Shown here one piece after another: positions 15,998 through 20,504 of a stretch of 20,504 bases of DNA (position 1 is the stretch's first letter; every line of letters begins with the position of its first letter). The translations under genes and the position numbers were made by a program. Under the pieces are notes generated by a model. It did no database searches and was not told the DNA's origin. It saw only the letters and a list, made by a program, of their open reading frames with translations. Source of the DNA: an uncultured Lachnospiraceae bacterium (GTDB lineage Bacteria; Bacillota; Clostridia; Lachnospirales; Lachnospiraceae); NCBI GenBank assembly GCA_910579685.1, contig CAJTVN010000051.1:1-20504 (forward strand), in the 5' to 3' direction.

Positions 15998-17761
15998 TTA
16001 ACGCTCCTTTTCACGATACCATTGGCTCTGCGCCCGAAACATGTCCCGATACAATCCATTTTCAGCATACAGCTCATCATGAGAACCCTTCTGTACGATT
16101 TGTCCCTTATCCAATACGATAATCTGGTCACATTGCCTTGCGATTGCCAGGCGATGTGATACCATGATACAGGTACAATGCCGCATCATTTTTAAAAAGG
16201 ATGCATATAACTCGCTTTCCGCCTTTGGATCCATTGCTGCGGTCGGCTCATCCAGGATCAGTAATTGTCCCTTCTTAAAATATGCTCTTGCCAGAGCCAG
16301 CTTCTGCCATTGTCCGCCGGAGAGGTTGATTCCATCCTCCGTTATGTTGCCGACAGGCTTATCAATGATTTTTTCCAGGTCAGAAGCCTGTGCCTGCCGC
16401 ATGGCCTCAAATACTTCGAGGTCGTTTTCCATTCTCTCCACGGAACTGATCGCCACATTATGGCGGACAGAAAACTGATATCTGGAAAAATCCTGGAACG
16501 CCGTAGAGAAAAGCTTTTGTAAATGTTCGGATGGAAACTTGCCAAGATCTATATGATTCAGAGTGATACTGCCTGATGTGGGCTGATACAGGCCGCATAG
16601 CAATTTGACGATTGTTGTTTTTCCCGAACCGTTTTCTCCTACCAATGCGATCTTTTGATACGGTTCTATGGTAAAGGAAATATCTTTCAGCACCTCTTTT
16701 TGCGCATCTGGATACCGAAAGGAAACCTTGTGGAACTGCAGACGAATTGATTCATCAGTTGTTTCGCCTTCCATTGCTTTTTCTGCTTCGGGAAGCTCCA
16801 TAAACCTTTTGAGGTATTGAATGTTTACTCTTGATTTCAGAATCAATGCGAAATCCTCTGAAAGACGTTCGGAACATCCATAAATTGACTGCAAGGCGCC
16901 AAGAAGGGCAATCACGATACCGTATGACAGCCTGCCCTGTGCGACTTCATATACTACATAGAAAACAACAAGGCCTATCCAGAGAATCATATTCATGTAT
17001 CCTGACGCATATACGAATTGGGACTGCAGGGTTCTTACTAACCGTTCCTTCCAGATCGTGCGCAGAAGGGCGGACTGCTTATGATGTATGAAATCGGTGG
17101 CGTTATTCAGTCTTAAATCAAGCAAGGTTGATTTTGTGCTTAACAATTTATCCAGATAGAGCAGCTTCCTTTCGTCAGAAGTCTGCTCGTCATAAAGTTT
17201 CGCCATCATATCCATGCGTTTGCGGTTCAGACAGAGTAAGATCACAAGACATCCGGTTCCCAATAACCCCAACAGAGGGGAAAGGCTGAAAAACAGAATC
17301 ACGTATCCGAAGGTCTCCACAAAATCTGCGGCAAGTGAAAAAATCGTCTTAAAATATTCCAACAGGGATTCCTGCGGGGCGTTTCCCACGTGATGTATGA
17401 TATCCCTGGAATGAGCGCTCTCAAAACAAGAGAATTCGACAGAGACATACTTTTCTAAAAGCTTATCGGAAAATCCGTGATACAGCTCTTTTTTTAATCG
17501 CTGCTCCCAATAGGAATTAGAATACCTTGTTACCTGCATCAGTATTTCAACTACAAATAATAAACCAACCCAAAAAAGGGATTGGATACAGGGCTGTTTG
17601 CTCTGCGTCAGAATCATTGCCTGATTGACCAGATTTTTGATCAGGAGGACGGAACAAACAGGAAATAACGCAGTCATGATCATTCCGGTCAGGAAGCAAA
17701 CCGTTTGTTTTTTGGCGGTACCGGCTATTCCCGCAACGACTTTTATCGCAGTTTTCATCAT
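15998..17761 (-). CDS. ABC exporter half-transporter, membrane domain fused to ATPase
   Basis: The start at 17761 follows GAGGAGAATTTT. The intact 587-residue protein has an N-terminal membrane domain (about 1-330, six expected helices, beginning TVCFLTGMIMTALFPVCSVL) and a C-terminal ATPase. The ATPase shows Walker A GENGSGKTT (about 373-381), a Q-loop FQDFSRYQFSVRHNVA, signature NLSGGQWQK (about 479), Walker B LLILDEPTAAMD (about 500) and switch His in VSHRL. The membrane domain is diverged from lipid-A/multidrug exporters, and the FQDFxRY Q-loop is common in peptide or lantibiotic-type exporters of Firmicutes, but no precursor peptide or maturation enzyme lies nearby. It probably pairs with the broken exporter gene 11 bases downstream. 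If that partner is truly dead, it would have to work as a homodimer or be non-functional. Confidence 0.93.
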   Translation of the reverse strand: MMKTAIKVVAGIAGTAKKQTVCFLTGMIMTALFPVCSVLLIKNLVNQAMILTQSKQPCIQSLFWVGLLFVVEILMQVTRYSNSYWEQRLKKELYHGFSDKLLEKYVSVEFSCFESAHSRDIIHHVGNAPQESLLEYFKTIFSLAADFVETFGYVILFFSLSPLLGLLGTGCLVILLCLNRKRMDMMAKLYDEQTSDERKLLYLDKLLSTKSTLLDLRLNNATDFIHHKQSALLRTIWKERLVRTLQSQFVYASGYMNMILWIGLVVFYVVYEVAQGRLSYGIVIALLGALQSIYGCSERLSEDFALILKSRVNIQYLKRFMELPEAEKAMEGETTDESIRLQFHKVSFRYPDAQKEVLKDISFTIEPYQKIALVGENGSGKTTIVKLLCGLYQPTSGSITLNHIDLGKFPSEHLQKLFSTAFQDFSRYQFSVRHNVAISSVERMENDLEVFEAMRQAQASDLEKIIDKPVGNITEDGINLSGGQWQKLALARAYFKKGQLLILDEPTAAMDPKAESELYASFLKMMRHCTCIMVSHRLAIARQCDQIIVLDKGQIVQKGSHDELYAENGLYRDMFRAQSQWYREKER

Positions 17762-17791
17762 AAAATTCTCCTCAGGTTATTTCTTAGAATA

Positions 17792-17821
17792 ATTATGAAA
17801 TAAAAAATATAAATTTTTCAA
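17792..17821 (-). promoter_or_regulatory. Candidate promoter of the ABC exporter pair
   Basis: On the minus strand TTGAAA (17816-17821) and CATAAT (17792-17797) are separated by 18 bases in a very AT-rich leader about 30 bases before the exporter start. It lies just after the terminator of the upstream CD3324 gene, so the exporters probably have their own transcript. Confidence 0.4.
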
Positions 17822-17850
17822 TCTTTAAAACAGCTATAATCAAATTCGAT

Positions 17851-17887
17851 AAAAAAGGGGCTGTCAGGTATGAACCGACTGCCCCTT
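17851..17887 (-). terminator. Rho-independent terminator of the minus-strand CD3324 gene
   Basis: On the minus strand AAGGGGC and GTC pair with GAC and GCCCCTT around a single A/A mismatch; the inner GGT/ACC can also pair. Six T's follow directly (17851-17856 read on the minus strand). It starts six bases after the stop codon at 17893-17895. Confidence 0.88.
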
Positions 17888-17892
17888 GTGCC

Positions 17893-18159
17893 TTATTCAT
17901 GATTTTGATATATAATGTTTCTAATTGTACTATGCGCTAATCCATAACGTTCCGCCAAATCGTCAATGGTTTCCCCTCGGTCATGCGCATCCCTGATCAT
18001 TCTGTTTCTTTCTGAATAATAACTGAGCGCGCCGCTTAACGTCCCCCATTCCTTGTTCCCGGTGGTTTTAGGGATATAGATTAACTGACCATTGGCATAC
18101 TTTTGAATTTCCCGAACTAATTTATCTGGTAATATTTCCGCCGCGTTTATATATTTCAT
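17893..18159 (-). CDS. CD3324-family small helix-turn-helix protein, copy 1
   Basis: The ATG at 18159 follows AAGGAGCGGAA on the minus strand. The 88-residue protein begins MKYINAAEILPDKLVREIQK, has the family segment LIYIPK and KEWGTLSGALSYYSERNRMI, and ends with a helix-turn-helix (DDLAERYGLAHSTIRNIIYQ). This is the pattern of the CD3324 family, related to Mor-type activators: small DNA-binding proteins of unknown targets. Its paralogue at 18824-19087 is identical at about 42 of 87 aligned residues by hand count. The gene has its own terminator before the exporters, so it is probably an independent regulator, perhaps of the exporters or of itself. Its upstream region is related to that of the paralogue. 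Confidence 0.88.
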   Translation of the reverse strand: MKYINAAEILPDKLVREIQKYANGQLIYIPKTTGNKEWGTLSGALSYYSERNRMIRDAHDRGETIDDLAERYGLAHSTIRNIIYQNHE

Positions 18160-18275
18160 TTCCGCTCCTTATAGAATTTATAAAATAGCAAATAAGGTGC
18201 AGAATCAGCAGAATATGTGGTTTGTTTCGCCCATACAGAATACAGAATACCGGATATCTACTGACCTGCATGGGC
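18160..18275 (-). promoter_or_regulatory. Leader of CD3324 copy 1, related to that of copy 2
   Basis: Reading the minus strand, the segment 18190-18240 contains TTCTGTATGGGC, then CATATTCTGCTG and ATTCTGCACCTTATTT. The plus-strand leader of the paralogue has the same blocks in the same order. The likely -10 is CATATT (18212-18217). Two TCTGC units nine bases apart are kept in both leaders and are candidate half-sites. A CCTTAT/ATAAGG dyad (18167-18172 and 18192-18197) overlaps the ribosome site. GCCCATGCAG (18266-18275) is also shared. Confidence 0.55.
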
Positions 18276-18480
18276 TGCGGATTGCTTGGGACCGTTTCCG
18301 AACATAAGCATTTCCCTTATCTTCATGTCTTCACCCCTTCCTTGGTGGGATATTTGGAAATTCTATTTCTAATTATAGATGATGACCACGGATATTTCAA
18401 TTGCGGCCATCTGCAACGGCATGCTATACTGGAGCATAAGTTGTAAGAGCGCAGTGTACGGAACAATCCGCAGGCATCCG

Positions 18481-18594
18481 CAGCCAGTGACTTCCATTAC
18501 ACTGCATACGGTCTTCACCGATATTGACCAGAGAACCGATACGGAGCAGATGGATTACTATGTACCCATAAAAGCAAAAACGCCCATTGGATAA
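18481..18594 (+). pseudogene. GyrI-like effector-binding domain remnant, copy B
   Basis: The plus-strand frame ends with QPVTSITLHTVFTDIDQRTD, directly joined to TEQMDYYVPIKAKTPIG and TAA at 18592-18594. TDIDQRTD is the middle strand of GyrI-like proteins and EQMDYYVPIKAK is their last strand. Some 30 residues that normally separate them are missing, and the first half of the protein is not present. The deletion differs from that in the copy at 13802-14066, which keeps the beginning and loses the middle. The two are therefore separate decay products of related genes. The stretch 18276-18480 before it has no recognisable coding content, although a frame is open from 18379. Confidence 0.65.
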
Positions 18595-18664
18595 AGAACG
18601 ATTATACTTATTTTTTCCACTGGTATCTATGCGTCAGATGGCGTAAATTGATTATAGAGAAAGA
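18544..18664. repeat. 121-bp direct repeat, copy B
   Basis: It matches 14016-14136 at 117 of 121 positions in the same orientation. It starts within the effector-domain remnant and ends just before the ribosome-site-like GAGGTGA of the very short frame at 18675. Confidence 0.9.
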
Positions 18665-18674
18665 GGTGACAGAT

Positions 18675-18737
18675 ATGATCATAGAAAGTTTATGTGGATT
18701 CAGCCATAAGCCAGAGGCTGGTGCCCATGCAGAATAG
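18675..18737 (+). CDS. Possible 20-residue peptide frame
   Basis: An ATG at 18675 follows GAGGTGA (18664-18670) with suitable spacing and opens a 20-codon frame (MIIESLCGFSHKPEAGAHAE) ending in TAG at 18735-18737. It begins just after the direct repeat. It could be a leader peptide for the CD3324 gene downstream, but its end overlaps the block GCCCATGCAG that is shared with the other leader in inverse orientation, where the peptide is not conserved. It may equally be chance or a gene remnant. Confidence 0.2.
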   Translation: MIIESLCGFSHKPEAGAHAE

Positions 18738-18822
18738 CGGTTATATAGATTTCTGTGTGGGCTAAAAGGCTATATAATCTGCTGTTTCTGCACTTATTTA
18801 TAAAATAAATAAGGAGTGGGAA
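18723..18822 (+). promoter_or_regulatory. Promoter/leader of CD3324 copy 2 with palindrome over the ribosome site
   Basis: TATAAT at 18773-18778 is a likely -10; TTCTGT at 18751-18756 (16-base spacing) is the poor -35 and is conserved in the other copy. An 8-bp inverted repeat TTATATAG / CTATATAA (18741-18748 and 18770-18777) overlaps the -10. After the -10 comes TCTGCTGTTTCTGCAC, kept in both leaders. A perfect 9-bp palindrome CTTATTTAT / ATAAATAAG (18793-18801 and 18805-18813) runs into the ribosome site AAGGAG (18811-18816). Confidence 0.55.
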
Positions 18823-18823
18823 G

Positions 18824-19087
18824 ATGAAATATAAAAATGCAGCAGAGATTTTGCCTCCCGGATTATTGCGGGACGTTCAGCGTTACATTGAAGGAGAGCT
18901 TTTATACATACCAAGATCTGACGCAAAACAGGAATGGGGCGCAGTCAGCGGGTCAAAAAAGTTCTATTTGGAGAGAAACAGCCAGATCAGAGAGCTGTTT
19001 CGCGGCGGCAGATCCGTGGAGGAGCTGGCCAGGAAATTCGGATTATCCGGCAGTACGATCAAAAAAATAATCTATCAGAAAAAGTAA
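18824..19087 (+). CDS. CD3324-family small helix-turn-helix protein, copy 2
   Basis: The ATG at 18824 follows AAGGAGTGGGAAG. The 87-residue product begins MKYKNAAEILPPGLLRDVQR, has LLYIPR and EWGAVSGSKKFYLERNSQI, and ends with the helix-turn-helix ELARKFGLSGSTIKKIIYQ. It belongs to the same CD3324-like family as the minus-strand gene at 17893-18159, and the two point away from each other. The stop (19085-19087) lies 11 bases before a strong hairpin and 51 bases before the RNA methyltransferase start, so the two are probably one transcript with the second gene subject to extra control. The target genes are unknown. Confidence 0.88.
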   Translation: MKYKNAAEILPPGLLRDVQRYIEGELLYIPRSDAKQEWGAVSGSKKFYLERNSQIRELFRGGRSVEELARKFGLSGSTIKKIIYQKK

Positions 19088-19098
19088 AGCAGAAAGAA

Positions 19099-19131
19099 TC
19101 TCCCGGAATTGATACAGCCAATTCCGGGAGA
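19099..19131 (+). promoter_or_regulatory. 13-bp hairpin covering the ribosome site of the RNA methyltransferase gene
   Basis: TCTCCCGGAATTG (19099-19111) pairs perfectly with CAATTCCGGGAGA (19119-19131) around a 7-base loop. No T-run follows, so it is not a standard terminator. The 3' arm contains GGGAGA, the only ribosome-site-like sequence, eight bases before the ATG at 19139. When folded, the hairpin should hide the ribosome site. Confidence 0.7.
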
Positions 19132-19138
19132 ATGCAAA

Positions 19139-19864
19139 ATGGAAGTGAAAGAGATAAAAAGGTATAGCAAAAAAGAGAGTTATTCATACAGCCTTGGTTC
19201 TTTTCCGACCTTTGAATTGCTGCAGAGCAAGCCGGAAGCGGTTGAACGGGTTCTGGTACATTCAGATGCGAAAGCAAAAATCCGCAATAAGCTTGAGCGG
19301 GAATGCGAAAAGGCGAATGTGAAGGTAATAGAGAACGACAGATGTATTGAAAAGATACGTGACAAAGACAACTGTATTGTCGTAGGCGTATTCAGGAAAT
19401 ATGACTGTAGTTTGGATTACAATAAAAACCATGTGGTTCTGGTGAATCCGGGCGATATGGGTAATCTGGGAACGATTATCAGAAGCTGCATTGGTTTTGG
19501 GATTACGAATCTTGCCATCATCGAACCGGCGGTTGATATTTTCCATCCAAAAGTGGTCAGGGCGTCCATGGGAGCCATTTTTCAAATGAATTTTGAATAT
19601 TTTCCATGCTTTGGCCGGTATGACCAGGAATATGGAAGCCAAAGAGAGAAGTATTCTTTTATGCTGAATGGAAAGTACCGGCTTGGATCCTTTGAACACT
19701 CTGCGGACAAACCGTATTCACTGATTTTCGGAAACGAGGCAAGCGGTTTGGACGAAAGCTTTTTGCGTGTAGGAAAGAGTGTGGTGATACCACATACACG
19801 TTCTATTGATTCGCTGAATTTGTCGCTGGCAATCGGGATAGGGATTTATGAGTTTTGTAAATAG
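19139..19864 (+). CDS. TrmH/SpoU-type (SPOUT) RNA 2'-O-methyltransferase
   Basis: I chose the ATG at 19139 (241 residues) with GGGAG eight bases upstream; a TTG at 19109 would place the start in the hairpin arm. The N-terminal 90 residues resemble the RNA-binding substrate domain of TrmH-like enzymes. The catalytic SPOUT part shows motif 1 VNPGDMGNLGTIIRS with the conserved Arg (about 100-117), RASMGAIFQMNF, motif 2 LIFGNEASGLDES (about 194-206) and motif 3 HTRSIDSLNLSLAIG (about 219-233). These form the knotted S-adenosylmethionine site. Members methylate ribose in rRNA or tRNA; some (TsnR, AviRb) give antibiotic resistance. Which RNA is targeted is not readable. It follows a CD3324 regulator, and the covering hairpin suggests controlled translation. 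A strong terminator follows 11 bases after its stop. Confidence 0.9.
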   Translation: MEVKEIKRYSKKESYSYSLGSFPTFELLQSKPEAVERVLVHSDAKAKIRNKLERECEKANVKVIENDRCIEKIRDKDNCIVVGVFRKYDCSLDYNKNHVVLVNPGDMGNLGTIIRSCIGFGITNLAIIEPAVDIFHPKVVRASMGAIFQMNFEYFPCFGRYDQEYGSQREKYSFMLNGKYRLGSFEHSADKPYSLIFGNEASGLDESFLRVGKSVVIPHTRSIDSLNLSLAIGIGIYEFCK

Positions 19865-19875
19865 AAGGGCGGCAG

Positions 19876-19897
19876 GCACCTTTGAGGTGCTTTTTTT
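19876..19897 (+). terminator. Rho-independent terminator after the RNA methyltransferase gene
   Basis: GCACCT (19876-19881) pairs with AGGTGC (19885-19890) around a 3-base loop and is followed by seven T's (19891-19897). An outer GGGCG/CGCCC pair may extend the stem beyond the T-run. Confidence 0.9.
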
Positions 19898-19977
19898 GCG
19901 CCCTTTTTGCAGAAACCTTCTCTTTGTCGGTGAGAGCTTCAATCAAATTGTTTCAAGAAAATATAGCAGGGCATCAT

Positions 19978-20168
19978 AAGGAAGGCAACCAATTCCAGAC
20001 TTTGCTTGGGGTAACAGGTTCCGGCAAGACCTTCACCATGGCCAACGTGATCGCCGCCCTGAACAAGCCCACTTTGGTCATAGCGCACAATAAGACCCTC
20101 GCCGGACAATTGTACGGGGAGTTCAAGGAGTTCTTCCCTGAGAACGCGGTGGAATATTTTGTGTCCTA
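19978..20168 (+). pseudogene. uvrB: Internal fragment of uvrB, truncated at both ends
   Basis: The frame encodes KEGNQFQTLLGVTGSGKTFT, then MANVIAALNKPTLVIAHNKT and LAGQLYGEFKEFFPENAVEY, ending FVS. This is near-consensus UvrB, the helicase-like subunit of nucleotide excision repair, covering Walker A and the following strands. The expected first 30 or so residues are replaced by unrelated sequence (no start codon or family N-terminus before about 19978). On the right the family continues YYDYYQPEAY, but here the frame meets TAG at 20167-20169, where TA is the last of the uvrB bases and the G comes from the inserted IS630-type element. About 63 codons remain. It is non-functional; a working uvrB must exist elsewhere in the genome if the cell has one. 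Confidence 0.88.
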
Positions 20169-20504
20169 GTATAGCGTATTCAAAGTTTATGTGGAAAATC
20201 ATATCTCAAGCTCATCCATTTTGTATGTCCAATGATATACTACCGGATGTTCGTTGATTTCGGCAATATACTGATATATCCGTTCTTCCAGTTCCTCTTT
20301 GGAATCGACACGGATGCCCTTAAGACATTGCTTCCCCATCTTTCCAAAGAAACTTTCAATCAGGTTCAACCATGAACCATGCTTGGGTGTGAATACAAAT
20401 TCAAACCTCCCCGGTCTTGTTGCAAGATATTTTTGCGTCTCTTTGGATGTATGGGCGGAATGGTTATCCAGGACAAGCCGTATTGTATCATGTTCCGGAT
20501 ACTT
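20169..20504 (-). mobile_element. IS630-family insertion sequence, one end only
   Basis: The uvrB match stops exactly at a TA (20167-20168), the target dinucleotide of IS630/Tc1-type elements, and a transposase gene follows on the minus strand with only 30 bases between. The end sequence begins GTATAGCGTATTCAAAGTTT. The other end lies beyond the window, so terminal inverted repeats cannot be confirmed. Confidence 0.8.
20199..20504 (-). CDS. IS630-family transposase, C-terminal part (5' end outside window)
   Basis: The minus-strand frame enters at the right edge and ends with TGA at 20199-20201, giving 101 residues. It carries the second catalytic Asp in RLVLDNHSAHTS and the third catalytic residue Glu in TPKHGSWLNLIESFFGKMGK, the hallmark DDE pattern of IS630-type transposases. 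QCLKGIRVDSKEELEERIYQ and WTYKMDELEI follow, typical of the C-terminus. The catalytic core seen here is intact; the N-terminal helix-turn-helix and first Asp are outside the window. It lies antisense to the uvrB fragment it interrupts. Confidence 0.93.
   Translation of the reverse strand, partial: KYPEHDTIRLVLDNHSAHTSKETQKYLATRPGRFEFVFTPKHGSWLNLIESFFGKMGKQCLKGIRVDSKEELEERIYQYIAEINEHPVVYHWTYKMDELEI

Noticed and set aside
19109..19111. TTG start for the RNA methyltransferase
   Set aside because: It lies within the hairpin arm with no ribosome site; the ATG at 19139 is better placed.
1..20504. tRNA, rRNA, CRISPR arrays and riboswitches
   Set aside because: I saw no cloverleaf-like sequence, rRNA core, regularly spaced repeat array or recognisable riboswitch core on either strand.

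Overview
The window looks like chromosomal DNA of a gut-type Lachnospiraceae/Clostridium-like Firmicute. The grounds are strong AGGAGG-like ribosome sites, a YesM/YesN two-component pair beside a CUT1 sugar ABC transporter, CD3324-family small regulators, an IS630-type element, and tightly packed or overlapping genes. The species is not identifiable from the sequence alone. All assignments come from reading motifs; no database search was run.

Layout. (1) 1-2075 is a degraded zone: a fragment resembling the extracytoplasmic part of a bacteriocin-associated ABC permease, a large serine recombinase fossil on the minus strand with several internal deletions, a cluster of TTATACCGA repeats, and the 3' half of an ABC ATPase. 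(2) 2135-13701 is a well-preserved carbohydrate locus, all on the plus strand: a GNAT acetyltransferase, a YesM-like sensor kinase, a YesN-like AraC-type response regulator, a sugar-binding lipoprotein, two MalF/MalG-type permeases, a Cys/Met-metabolism PLP enzyme, an SGNH hydrolase, a ROK sugar kinase, and a class I mannose-6-phosphate isomerase with an extra N-terminal domain. The last gene is split by one extra G in a G-tract. (3) 13702-19864 is an accessory segment. It has two ABC exporters on the minus strand (one broken by a one-base deletion), two CD3324-type regulators facing away from each other with related upstream regions, two different deletion remnants of a GyrI-like effector-binding protein sharing a 121-bp direct repeat, and a TrmH/SpoU-type RNA methyltransferase whose ribosome site lies in a 13-bp hairpin. 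(4) 19865-20504 holds a terminator, a short internal piece of uvrB, and an IS630-family element inserted at a TA dinucleotide inside that piece and running off the right edge.

How the genes work together. The sensor kinase and regulator probably sense an extracellular sugar or glycoconjugate and activate the transporter operon. Binding protein and permeases import it, relying on an ATPase encoded elsewhere because none is present here. The SGNH hydrolase could remove an acyl group, the PLP enzyme could cleave a C-S bond, and the ROK kinase and isomerase could pass a hexose to fructose-6-phosphate. The C-S lyase and esterase suggest that the substrate may not be a plain sugar; this is inference. 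The exporters, CD3324 regulators and methyltransferase could form a small export/resistance island, but nothing in the sequence identifies a cargo.
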